Assembly (NCBI GenBank): GCA_024402695.1
Contig: JAKSTG010000005.1
Location: 1-64,000 of the forward strand
Direction: 5' to 3'
Origin: Treponema sp.
GTDB taxonomy: Bacteria; Spirochaetota; Spirochaetia; Treponematales; Treponemataceae
Length of the DNA: 64,000 nucleotides
Shown: piece by piece, positions 52,435 to 61,029 of the stretch
Position numbering within the stretch: the first letter of the stretch is position 1
How the letters are laid out: every line of letters starts with the position of its first letter
Translations under genes and position numbers: made by a program
Notes under the pieces: generated by a model
Databases searched by the model: none
What the model was told of the DNA's origin: nothing
The model's input: the letters and a program-made list of their open reading frames with translations, nothing else

Positions 52435-53892
52435 ATGTCAGAAAATCTTAAAACAAAAACATTATCAAATTTGGCATGGAGATTTGCAGAACGAGTCGGA
52501 GCTCAAGGAGTGAAATTTTTAGTTTCATTAGTTCTGGCACGACTCCTTATGCCTTCTGATTATGGAAAAATAGCGTTAATAACAGTTTTTATTACTATAC
52601 TAAATGTTTTTGTTGATTCAGGCTTAGGAAATGCTCTTATTCAAAAGAAAGATGCTGACGATTTGGATTTCTCAACTGTATTTATTTTTAATTTTCTATT
52701 ATGTATTTTCTTATATTTAGGAATGTTTTTTGTTGCTCCGATAATAGCCAAATTTTATAATGATGAGACATTAACACCTGTTGTTAGAGTACTTAGTCTT
52801 ACGATTGTTATCTCGGGGTTAAAAAATGTACAACAAGCATATGTCTCAAAAAAACTTATATTTAAAAAGTTTTTCTTTGCAACACTTATAGGAACATTAG
52901 GGGCTGCCGTATTAGGTATTTGGATGGCGTATAAGGGGCTTGGTGTTTGGGCATTAGTAGGACAACAGTTATTTAATATAACAGTTGATACTGTGGTTTT
53001 GTGGATAATAGTAAAGTGGAGACCCAAATTTCAATTTTCTCTTATAAGATTAAAAAGCTTGTTTTCTTATGGAATTAAACTTTTATTTGCTTCATTGGTT
53101 GATACAGTTTATAAAGATATAAGACAATTAATTATAGGAAAAGTTTATTCTCCAGTAGATCTCGCATATTACAATAAGGGATTAGAGTTTCCAAAATTTG
53201 TATCTTCAAATATTAATAATTCAATTGATAGTGTTCTATTTCCAGTTCTTTCAACCGAACAGCAGGATATAGTAAAAGTGAAAGCAATGGTTCGTAGAGC
53301 TATGACAATAAGTAGTTTTCTAATGTGGCCATTTATGTTTGGATTGGCTGCAACAGGAAAAACCTTGGTTCCTTTACTTCTTACTGAAAAATGGAATGAT
53401 TCAGTTATATTTTTATATTTTTTCTGTTTTACAGAAGGGTTTTTACCGATTACTACAGCAAATCTAAATGCAATAAAGGCTTTAGGTCGGAGTGATTATA
53501 TCCTAAAGACTGAAATTATAAAAAAATCAATTGGACTACTTTTGATTTTTATTGCAATCCCTTTTGGTGTTTATGCCATTGCAGCAAGTTCTGTGGTTTA
53601 TACTTTGATTGCAGTGTATATAAATGCATTTCCGAACAAAAAATTGTTAGGGTATTCAATATTTGAAATGTTAAGAGATGTTTTTCCAAGTTTTGGCATG
53701 TCATTATTAATGTTTATTCCTGTATATTTTATGAACTTTATAGAATTACCAGCTGTAATCATTTTACTTCTTCAAATTATCGTTGGAATTTTGGTTTATT
53801 ATCTTTTATCAAAAGTATTTAAAAATGAGAGTTTGAGTTATTTAGTGTCTGTTATGAAGGGTTTTATTAACAAGAGAAAAGAAAAGGAATAA
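52435..53892 (+). CDS. Polysaccharide flippase (WzxC-like)
   Basis: 485 residues, 12-14 transmembrane helices. MSENLKTKTLSNLAWRFAERVGAQGVKFLVSLVLARLLMPSDYGKIALITVF is typical of the WzxC/RfbX-like branch, different from the flippase at 43649. It exports lipid-linked repeat units. An AAAGGA site lies 17 bases upstream, a long gap. It is part of the forward run of glycan genes. Confidence 0.87.
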   Translation: MSENLKTKTLSNLAWRFAERVGAQGVKFLVSLVLARLLMPSDYGKIALITVFITILNVFVDSGLGNALIQKKDADDLDFSTVFIFNFLLCIFLYLGMFFVAPIIAKFYNDETLTPVVRVLSLTIVISGLKNVQQAYVSKKLIFKKFFFATLIGTLGAAVLGIWMAYKGLGVWALVGQQLFNITVDTVVLWIIVKWRPKFQFSLIRLKSLFSYGIKLLFASLVDTVYKDIRQLIIGKVYSPVDLAYYNKGLEFPKFVSSNINNSIDSVLFPVLSTEQQDIVKVKAMVRRAMTISSFLMWPFMFGLAATGKTLVPLLLTEKWNDSVIFLYFFCFTEGFLPITTANLNAIKALGRSDYILKTEIIKKSIGLLLIFIAIPFGVYAIAASSVVYTLIAVYINAFPNKKLLGYSIFEMLRDVFPSFGMSLLMFIPVYFMNFIELPAVIILLLQIIVGILVYYLLSKVFKNESLSYLVSVMKGFINKRKEKE

Positions 53893-53894
53893 AT

Positions 53895-55154
53895 ATGGAC
53901 TTTTTAAATAAAATTAGAAAAACGAAATTTGCTCACAATTGTGCTGTTTTTGTTCGGCATAGACAAATAAATTATTATAATTCGAGAATTCTTCCATGCT
54001 TAATTGATAGTAAGAAAGGTAAAGAAAGATTAAATGTTGCCTTTATCGTTTATAATGTATCAATGTGGAAGTATAACAGCTTATATGAAGCGATGTTAAA
54101 AGATGATAGATTTAATCCTTTCATTGTTTTGACTCCAAGTCCAGGAAAAGAAAAAGAAATTCGAGAAAAACATTTGCAAGAAATGAAAAATGAATTTGGT
54201 AAATTGAACTATAATATTTATCCTAATGTGGTGTGGAATAATTTGAAATTTGATTCTGACTTTGAAGCAGATATTATTTTTTTAGCACAAATGTATGAAC
54301 CGAATTTTCTTACAAAAGAATTAAAAAAATACTTGATTTGTTATTGTCCATATGGCTTTCCTTCTACTTCAAGTTCAAAATGGGCTGTGGATACTTTTTT
54401 ACATAATATTGCATGGAAAGAATTTCAGGCAACTCAATTATCAATAGATAATTCTGCAGAAGTTATGTATAACAAAGCTAAGAATCGTGTTCTTACTGGG
54501 TATGTTTTTGGTGATGAATTAAAAAAAAGCATAGATTCCTCAGATGGAATCTGGAAAAATGTTGGCAAAAATCATAAAAAAATTATTTGGGCACCACATT
54601 TTTCAATAGATCCTGAACATCATTTTCATTTGTCAAACTTTCTAGACGTATATGACTTTATGTTAGAAATTGCTGATAGATTAAAAAATGAAATACAGAT
54701 TGCCTTTAAGCCGCATCCTTTTCTTTATCCAACTCTTTGTCAGGAAAAATTCTGGGGTAAAGATAAGACAGATGAGTATTATACTAAATGGAAAAATCTT
54801 GAAAATGGTCAGCTTGAAGATGGTTCATATGCGGAATTGTTTTGTTCGAGCGATGCAATAATCCATGATTGCGGTTCATTTACTATTGAATACTTATTTA
54901 CAAGAAAACCTGCAATGTATTTAATTGATAACCCTAATGAGCGAGAGGCTGATTCTTTAGGTCATAAGGCTTTGGATTGTTACTATCACGGAACTTCTAA
55001 AGCGGAAATTGAAAATTTTATTAGAAATGTAGTTATCAATGGAAATGATGAGTTACAAGATAAACGGAATAGTTTTTATAATAAATATTTGAAATCTGAG
55101 AATAATACAACTGTTGCTGATAATATAATAAAAATTATTAAAGAGTCTTTATAA
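53895..55154 (+). CDS. CDP-glycerol glycerophosphotransferase-like protein
   Basis: 419 residues resembling the TagB/TagF catalytic domain that transfers glycerol- or ribitol-phosphate from CDP donors. Family features: VAFIVYNVSMWKYNSLYEAM, KKIIWAPHFSIDPEHHFHLSNFLD (the catalytic His region), IAFKPHPFLYP and CSSDAIIHDCGSFTIEYLFTRKPAMYL. It begins two bases after the flippase gene. With TagO- and TagA-like enzymes in the same locus it suggests a phosphodiester-linked polymer. The donor may come from the fused cytidylyltransferase. Confidence 0.82.
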   Translation: MDFLNKIRKTKFAHNCAVFVRHRQINYYNSRILPCLIDSKKGKERLNVAFIVYNVSMWKYNSLYEAMLKDDRFNPFIVLTPSPGKEKEIREKHLQEMKNEFGKLNYNIYPNVVWNNLKFDSDFEADIIFLAQMYEPNFLTKELKKYLICYCPYGFPSTSSSKWAVDTFLHNIAWKEFQATQLSIDNSAEVMYNKAKNRVLTGYVFGDELKKSIDSSDGIWKNVGKNHKKIIWAPHFSIDPEHHFHLSNFLDVYDFMLEIADRLKNEIQIAFKPHPFLYPTLCQEKFWGKDKTDEYYTKWKNLENGQLEDGSYAELFCSSDAIIHDCGSFTIEYLFTRKPAMYLIDNPNEREADSLGHKALDCYYHGTSKAEIENFIRNVVINGNDELQDKRNSFYNKYLKSENNTTVADNIIKIIKESL

Positions 55155-55174
55155 TAGTTGTTGGAGAAACGAGA

Positions 55175-56221
55175 ATGATATTTATTTTGGGATTGTTTAT
55201 TTTATATTGTCTTATAACTGCTAATTATAAAAGTCCATTTTCAAAGGAATTTCAGTCAGATTTTCTTTCAAGAGAATCTACTTCAATGATAAATGGGATT
55301 TTTGTTTTTTTAGTATTTTTGGCTCATTTTTCTCAATATATAGATGATTGGTGGAAGTATGATTCATTCTTTCTACGCTTTTTTAGTTTATTAGGAGAAT
55401 GTGTTGTTTGTAGTTTTTTGTTCTATTCTGGTTATGGAATGATGGAACAAATAAAGAAAGATAAAAATGCTTATTTACATAAATTGATGGTAAAACGACT
55501 TCCATCTTTGTGGATAAAATTTGCGATTTGTGTTCTCTTGTATGTTATTCTTGCATTTATTATGAAGACTGATTTAACAGTTAGCAAAGTTGTTTTGTCT
55601 TTTTTGGGGCTAAGTTCTGTGGGGAATTCGGCCTGGTATATTTTCTATATGCTTTTTTCTTATGTAGTTATTTATCTTTCGTTTAGATTTATAAATAATA
55701 ATAAAATATCGCTTGCTATATTATTTCTGATTTTTATTATTTATACAGGAATTATATATCATGTTAAGTTTGATTCTCCAGCTTATTATTTGGTATCTTT
55801 TGTTCTTCCATTTGGAATATTATTTTCTATGCTCAAAGAAAGATTTATTGTGATATTTGAGAAGCATTATGTATTAGCCTTTTTAACTTTAATTTTATTG
55901 TATGCTTGCAGTTTTCTTTGTCGGCATTTTTTTAAGCTTGGCGGTTGGGCTTATAGTTTTACTGCAATAGCTTTCACATTAGTACTCATTCTTTTTACTT
56001 TAAAAGTACATTTTAAAAATAATATTATTCAATATTTAGGTAATCATGTTTTTGAAATATTTATATTGCAAAGAATACCTATGATTGCCTTAAAACCTTT
56101 CTATATTTTATGGAGTGGGGTACGGCCGTATAGTTATTTGATTTATTTTATTTTGTGTTTGGGATGTACATTAGTATTAACTTATATTATGAGGTTGTTT
56201 TTCGAAAGAATGAAATTGTAA
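55175..56221 (+). CDS. Acyltransferase-family membrane protein
   Basis: 348 residues, about ten transmembrane helices. The N-terminal SFLSRESTSMINGIFVFLVFLAHFSQYIDDWW carries the family's helix and His. It resembles the acyltransferase-3/OpgC-like group seen in polysaccharide clusters. Probably acetylates or otherwise acylates the glycan. The second such gene of the locus; unlike the first it contains no poly-G. Confidence 0.78.
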   Translation: MIFILGLFILYCLITANYKSPFSKEFQSDFLSRESTSMINGIFVFLVFLAHFSQYIDDWWKYDSFFLRFFSLLGECVVCSFLFYSGYGMMEQIKKDKNAYLHKLMVKRLPSLWIKFAICVLLYVILAFIMKTDLTVSKVVLSFLGLSSVGNSAWYIFYMLFSYVVIYLSFRFINNNKISLAILFLIFIIYTGIIYHVKFDSPAYYLVSFVLPFGILFSMLKERFIVIFEKHYVLAFLTLILLYACSFLCRHFFKLGGWAYSFTAIAFTLVLILFTLKVHFKNNIIQYLGNHVFEIFILQRIPMIALKPFYILWSGVRPYSYLIYFILCLGCTLVLTYIMRLFFERMKL

Positions 56222-56282
56222 GCCGAATAATAGATTATAATAAGTAAATAAAAAATTTTTCCTGAAATTGAAGTATTTGAAA

Positions 56283-56289
56283 GGGGGGG
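56283..56289 (+). repeat. Poly-G tract (7 G) at the ribosome-binding site of the wzy-like gene
   Basis: The seven G form the only Shine-Dalgarno-like sequence, five bases before the TTG start at 56295. Length change would alter spacing and translation strength rather than the frame. Confidence 0.7.
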
Positions 56290-56294
56290 CTTGA

Positions 56295-57503
56295 TTGAAT
56301 AAAAACCTATTGTATATTAATTATGTTATTTACATTGGATTACTCTTTTATCTTCTTATAGATACCTTTGCTGGAATATTAATTAGCAAAGGTCTCCCTA
56401 ATATTGGCTTATTAGTTAAGGGTGGACTTGTTTTCTTAATGATGATTTCAATTGTGGCTAAGAAAAAATCTTATCCAATTATAATTTCCGGTTTATTTTT
56501 TTTGCTGTCTCTATATGCCGTATATTGGTACAATCTTGATTTTAAAAATTTTGGGAAATGTTTTACAACTCTATTTAAGGTTTTTTCAATATTAATTGTA
56601 TATCTGTATTGTAAAAATGAATTAACAGATGATGATATTCTTGTTATTTTCAAAGCTAATTATTGTATTTTTGTTATGAATATTTTTCTTGGCGCTTTAG
56701 GATTTGGGAATAATTCATATAAATATAATGGCGAAACTGTTGGTACAAACGGTTTCTTTTATGCCGGAAATGAAGTTACTTATACATTTATATGTTTACT
56801 TTTTTTTATTACTTATGCATATAAGGGAAGAAAAACTATATTCTATTTGTTTAATTTATTTCTATCGTTTTTGATTGGAACAAAAACAGGAATGCTTGTA
56901 GTACTACTTGTAATATTTTCGGATATGTATTTTTCAACAACAAGTAAAATGAAAAAACGAATGATTGTTGTTTCTTTTATTTGTTTTATTATTTTAATTT
57001 ATTTTTTTATAAAGTTTGTTTTATATAATAATATTTTAGTTCAGATGATTATTTTTAAATTTAACCAAAGTAGTAAAGGTAGTCATTCGATATTAAATGC
57101 GTTGTTATCTGGTCGAATTGAACGAATACCAGTTGTAGATGATATTTACAATTCGTCATGGTCATTTATAAAATTCTTATTTGGACTAGGCTATATAGAA
57201 ATAGATAAACATCCATTGGAAATGGATTTTTTTGAAATGTTTTATTATTACGGCATCATAGGATTAGTTGTTATACTTTCCTTTTATTTGTATCTGATAA
57301 TAAGTGCATATATTAGACAGGATAAGAAACAATTTATTTTCATTTTAATAACAATTCTTGTTTCTTTTTTTGTAGGGCATGTGACCTATAGCGTCATGGG
57401 GGGGGTCTTTTTTTGCTTAATTAATAGAAATTTAAAAAATATAAATTGGAACTTAAGAATAAAAAAATATATTACAAAAGTATGTACATTAATATTTAAG
57501 TAG
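56295..57503 (+). CDS. O-antigen-polymerase-like membrane protein (Wzy)
   Basis: 402 residues, about ten to twelve transmembrane helices, with a large loop between (FNQSSKGSHSILNALLSGRIERIPVVDDIYNSSWSFIKFLFGLGYIEID) typical of Wzy polymerases. It joins repeat units in the periplasm. Starts with TTG at 56295. Two poly-G tracts affect it: seven G at its ribosome-binding site and eight G (57398-57405) 35 codons before the end (SVMGGVFF). A frame change there would alter the last helix and tail. Low sequence conservation of this family makes the call tentative in detail. Confidence 0.75.
   Translation: MNKNLLYINYVIYIGLLFYLLIDTFAGILISKGLPNIGLLVKGGLVFLMMISIVAKKKSYPIIISGLFFLLSLYAVYWYNLDFKNFGKCFTTLFKVFSILIVYLYCKNELTDDDILVIFKANYCIFVMNIFLGALGFGNNSYKYNGETVGTNGFFYAGNEVTYTFICLLFFITYAYKGRKTIFYLFNLFLSFLIGTKTGMLVVLLVIFSDMYFSTTSKMKKRMIVVSFICFIILIYFFIKFVLYNNILVQMIIFKFNQSSKGSHSILNALLSGRIERIPVVDDIYNSSWSFIKFLFGLGYIEIDKHPLEMDFFEMFYYYGIIGLVVILSFYLYLIISAYIRQDKKQFIFILITILVSFFVGHVTYSVMGGVFFCLINRNLKNINWNLRIKKYITKVCTLIFK
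57398..57405 (+). repeat. Poly-G tract (8 G) in the 3' part of the wzy-like gene
   Basis: Homopolymer in codons for MGGV, followed closely by seven T. Slippage would replace the final ~35 residues. Confidence 0.75.
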
Positions 57504-57517
57504 TTAAGGAAAATTTT

Positions 57518-58456
57518 ATGAAAAAGGCTATTAGAAATATAATATTAAAATATCCATTAACAAGAGAGTTATTTTTTATTATTGGAAAAAGAAAAGTATC
57601 TTTAAAAAAAATTGATAAAAAAATTAAATCATTAAATCATAATAAAATAATAAATAAAAGAGTGCTGGAAGATTGTATTGTAGTGTTAACTTCATATGGT
57701 ACCAGAATCAATGAATTACAATATACCTTATATTCTTTAATAACTCAAACAGTGAAACCAATAAAAATAGTTGTATATATTGCTGAAAATGATTTTGAAA
57801 ATATTCCTTTGAGTATTTTAAGATTTGAGAAATATGGAGTTGAATTTCACAAGACAGAAGATCTTAAATCATATAAAAAATTATTACCAGCTCTGGTGGA
57901 ATATCCGCAATATAACCTAGTTACTGCAGATGATGATTTGTTTTATCCAAAAAAATGGTTAGAAAACCTATATAATGAACATATGAAATATCCAGAAGAT
58001 GTTGTCTGTCAGCAGTATATTGAGATTACTTATGATAAAAATATTAAAAACTTTAAGAATTGGATTATTAATCCTAAATCTCATAAATCGTTAAGAACAA
58101 TGTGCCAGCTTGGTGGAAGTGGGACTTTATATCCGAGAAATTCATTGTACAAGGATATTTGTGACTATGAATTAATTAAAGAGCTGGCACCGTATTCTGA
58201 CGATATTTGGTTTTATTTCATGTGTTTACTTAATGGAACCAAAATCAGACAAGTTAGCAATTCATGGAAGACTTTAAGATATGTAAATGTGTATCGTGAA
58301 TATGGCATTGTTGAGGGAAAAACATTAACGCAAATTAATGTTGCAGGAGGAAAGAATGATGAACAATTTAGAAAAATTCTAAATCATTATGCTCTTGATG
58401 ATCAAAGATTGATAGATTTTTTTGAAAGAAGAATTGATAAATTAATAACAATTTAG
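57518..58456 (+). CDS. Glycosyltransferase, GT-A type
   Basis: 312 residues. CIVVLTSYGTRINELQYTLYSLITQTVKPIKIVVYIAEND is the GT-A nucleotide-binding opening and NLVTADDDLFYPKKWLENLYNEH holds the metal-binding DDD. A later CQLGGSGTLYPRNSL and ELAPYSDDIWFYFMCLLNGTKIR complete the acceptor side. No transmembrane segment is evident. It adds one sugar to the repeat unit. In the 58457-58548 gap a frame reading ELDIIKFYFDNPENF may be a gene scrap, but it has no start. Confidence 0.82.
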   Translation: MKKAIRNIILKYPLTRELFFIIGKRKVSLKKIDKKIKSLNHNKIINKRVLEDCIVVLTSYGTRINELQYTLYSLITQTVKPIKIVVYIAENDFENIPLSILRFEKYGVEFHKTEDLKSYKKLLPALVEYPQYNLVTADDDLFYPKKWLENLYNEHMKYPEDVVCQQYIEITYDKNIKNFKNWIINPKSHKSLRTMCQLGGSGTLYPRNSLYKDICDYELIKELAPYSDDIWFYFMCLLNGTKIRQVSNSWKTLRYVNVYREYGIVEGKTLTQINVAGGKNDEQFRKILNHYALDDQRLIDFFERRIDKLITI

Positions 58457-58548
58457 TAGTTAGAAAAGAATTAGATATTATTAAGTTTTATTTTGATAAT
58501 CCAGAGAATTTTCAAAATTATTTAAATAAATAATTGAGGGGAAGAATA

Positions 58549-59556
58549 ATGGTTAGAAAATTATTGATGAGAGAAACTATTGTTTGTTTCTTTGTTTGTT
58601 TCTTTGTTTGTTGCACGAATAACAATGAATATACAAATTATGAAAAAAATGATGAGGAAACAACATTGATAGAAGTTTGTGATACGAGTTTAAATTCGTT
58701 CGATTTTGTTTATGATCCAATCATTGATGAAACTTCTGTTATTTATAATATTAATTATAAAATAATACTTGATGTATATAATTCAGAAATCATTGGTGAT
58801 AAGCTTAATTGCCCCTACAAAATAGAGAAAAACGGAGAAATAATTCATAGTTCAATAGGGAAAATTGATTTAAACAAAAATTTAAAGGCTGGTATTTTGT
58901 TAAGTTTTGATGATTGTTATTTGGACTCTTGGAAGAATAGTATTCCTTTATTTAAAAATAATAATAAAAAAGCAACGTTTTTTATATATGGTTCATGCAA
59001 CACTATCTCGTCTACATGCCTATATCTTCAAGATAACGGATTTGAAGTGGGATATCATACTTTAGGCCATAAAAACTTAATGGATAAAGATTCTGCTACT
59101 ATTTTAGATGAACAGTGTATTAATCCATTATATGACTTTCATAAGAAATATATATATATGTATTCATTTGCCTTTCCCAATGGTTTATATGTGCCATATC
59201 AGATTACTGAATTATTAAAATATTTTAGGATTTTGAGATTATTCAATAATAAGGTAAATTTGTATTCATTTGATCAAATTTGTAATGAAAGGGTCATAGT
59301 TTCTCAATCAATCGATAAAAATAAATTTTCTTCAGACGATGATTTTAGAAAAAAACTATTTTACAGGTTTTGTATAGCAAAAATAACAAATAAGATTTAT
59401 CCATGCACTTCACATGAAATAGTATCAGATATACAACAAACTTCGAATAATTATTCTATTTCTGAAGATAGGTTGGAATATATGTTTTGCTTAATGGATG
59501 ATTTACAGTTAAATAGTTATAAATATAGTGACTTCTATGATGGTATATATTGGTAG
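58549..59556 (+). CDS. Polysaccharide deacetylase (NodB-type) lipoprotein-like
   Basis: 335 residues from the ATG at 58549, six bases after GAGGGGA; a TTG at 58534 would include the ribosome-binding site. A hydrophobic start (ETIVCFFVCFFVCCTNN) looks like a lipoprotein signal. NodB domain motifs: LLSFDDCYLDSWKNSIPLF, KATFFIYGSC and EVGYHTLGHKNLMDKD (the HxxxH/D site). It would remove acetyl groups from a glycan. The signal region has three 12-base repeats of TTTGTTTGTTTC type (58580-58614). Confidence 0.8.
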   Translation: MVRKLLMRETIVCFFVCFFVCCTNNNEYTNYEKNDEETTLIEVCDTSLNSFDFVYDPIIDETSVIYNINYKIILDVYNSEIIGDKLNCPYKIEKNGEIIHSSIGKIDLNKNLKAGILLSFDDCYLDSWKNSIPLFKNNNKKATFFIYGSCNTISSTCLYLQDNGFEVGYHTLGHKNLMDKDSATILDEQCINPLYDFHKKYIYMYSFAFPNGLYVPYQITELLKYFRILRLFNNKVNLYSFDQICNERVIVSQSIDKNKFSSDDDFRKKLFYRFCIAKITNKIYPCTSHEIVSDIQQTSNNYSISEDRLEYMFCLMDDLQLNSYKYSDFYDGIYW

Positions 59557-59591
59557 CTGAAAATATAGAAAACTTGGACGGTTAGATAACG

Positions 59592-60130
59592 ATGAAAAAA
59601 ATCTTAAGAATTATTAATTTGTTGGTATATTATTGTTTTGTTCAATTTCTCCCAGATAATTATTTTCCATTTTTTGGAAAAATTTCTAAATATGTTAGAA
59701 ATAGGTGTTGTCGTTTGTTTTGTTATCATATTGATAAAACAGCTCAAATACAAAAAAAAGTTTATTTAGGTAATGGTAGTAAAATACAGGTTGGGTCTCA
59801 TTCTGGTATAGGCGCTTTCTCTAAGAATCAAAATACAAAACTCACGATAGGAAATGATGTGATGATAGGTGAGTATATGTCTGTACTGGGGGGGGGGGAC
59901 ATATTACAGAAAAACTGGATATACCAATGAGACTTCAAGGGAAAACTTCTGATACAGAATTAAAAATTGAAGATGATGTTTGGATTGGGGCACATGTAAT
60001 TATACTCCCTGGGTGTAAAAAAATTGGAAAAGGTTCAATCATTGGGGCAGGAAGTGTTGTTACTCATGATGTTGATGAATTTTCGGTAGTTGCTGGAAAT
60101 CCTGCAAAGAAAATAAAATCAAGGGTATAG
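59592..60130 (+). pseudogene. Hexapeptide-repeat acetyltransferase, frameshifted at poly-G (phase-OFF)
   Basis: Two frames together make one left-handed beta-helix O-acetyltransferase. Frame one (59592 onward) encodes [30 protein letters not shown], then runs to a stop at 59930. The rest lies in another frame: [54 protein letters not shown] to KSRV at 60130. The break is exactly at an 11-G tract (59888-59898). Nine or twelve G would restore a single reading frame ([15 protein letters not shown]). Such a tract suggests reversible switching rather than a dead gene. Confidence 0.85.
59888..59898 (+). repeat. Poly-G tract (11 G) causing the acetyltransferase frameshift
   Basis: The longest homopolymer G run in the window. 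Frame arithmetic gives OFF at 11 and ON at 9 or 12. A sequencing error in the run is the main alternative. Confidence 0.85.
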
Positions 60131-60164
60131 TTAATATATTGATAGTAATGGGAGAATGATCAAA

Positions 60165-60899
60165 ATGGAATTTTGTAATATAAATTTTAATATTTTAAAA
60201 AAAAATGAATTGTTTGAACGAAAAGAAAATGAAACAAAATGTATTGCTACAGTAAATGCTCAATTTATCGTTCTTGCAAACACAAATAAAAGATATATGG
60301 ATTATATCAATTCGAATTATTCTACTTTTGATGGTGAAGTTCCATTAAAAGAAGCAAGAAAATTTGATAAGGCATTTATTGAAGCTGAAAAACTCCCAGG
60401 AAGCGAAATTGTTTATGATTTTGCTCAATTTGCTAAAGAAAATAACCTTAAAACTTTTTATCTTGGAGGATATGAAGATTCTAATGCAGAAGCTGTTAAA
60501 GTTATTCGAGAAAAATATGGTGTAGAAATTGAAGGTTATTCACCTAAATATGAGCCATATCCATTTAGTGAAAATTTTCTTAAAGAATGCAATAGAAGGA
60601 TTGAAGCTTTCAAGCCAGATATTATTTTTGTAGGATTTGGGGCTCCAAAACAAGAATATTATATCGAAGAAAATAAAGATTCCCTGAATTCATTAGGTGT
60701 TAAATATATTATTGGTAGTGGTGGGACTTTTGAGTTTGTAAGTGGAAAGATAAAACGTTCTCCTAAATGGGTTTCAAAAATTGGATTAGAAGGTTTTTAT
60801 AGATTATTACAAGAATTTAATTTGAATAGAATAAAAAGAATTTTATATTCTTTTAAATTTTATAAATATATAAACAAAAAGCCTGATTGGAAAGAATAG
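60165..60899 (+). CDS. WecG/TagA/CpsF-family glycosyltransferase
   Basis: 244 residues from the ATG at 60165, ten bases after GGGAG; an ATG at 60156 is too close to that site. GT26 motifs: CIATVNAQFIVLANTN, the FDGEVPLKEARKFD stretch with the conserved Asp, VGFGAPKQEYYIEEN and YIIGSGGTFEFVSGKIKRSPKWVSKIGLEGFYRLLQE. The family transfers ManNAc or a related sugar to a lipid-linked GlcNAc. It acts at the membrane through its C-terminal basic helix (NLNRIKRILYSFKFYKYI). Last gene of the AT-rich locus. Confidence 0.9.
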   Translation: MEFCNINFNILKKNELFERKENETKCIATVNAQFIVLANTNKRYMDYINSNYSTFDGEVPLKEARKFDKAFIEAEKLPGSEIVYDFAQFAKENNLKTFYLGGYEDSNAEAVKVIREKYGVEIEGYSPKYEPYPFSENFLKECNRRIEAFKPDIIFVGFGAPKQEYYIEENKDSLNSLGVKYIIGSGGTFEFVSGKIKRSPKWVSKIGLEGFYRLLQEFNLNRIKRILYSFKFYKYINKKPDWKE

Positions 60900-60901
60900 A
60901 T

Positions 60902-60988
60902 AGCCGGCGTTGCGGGCCGGCGATTGAGGCCCGCAGAGGGGGCAGCGGAAGTCCTTGGACTGAAGCGCGGGGGAGGCTTCCCCCTCCT
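60902..60988. other. GC-rich structured intergenic element
   Basis: A very GC-rich stretch between AT-rich and core regions. TGCGGGC / GCCCGCA (stem of seven), AGTCC-TT-GGACT and GGGGGA / TCCCCC hairpins are visible. It could be a terminator region or a dispersed repeat. It has no T tract close behind the last stem and no open frame. Confidence 0.4.
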
Positions 60989-61014
60989 ATATAACAATTA
61001 TTTTTTCTTTATGC

Positions 61015-61029
61015 TATAATCATATTATG
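61015..61029 (+). promoter_or_regulatory. manC -10 box, leaderless start
   Basis: TATAAT (61015-61020) with the manC ATG six bases further on and no ribosome-binding site. The -35 region is poor (TAACAA, 17 bases upstream). Confidence 0.5.
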
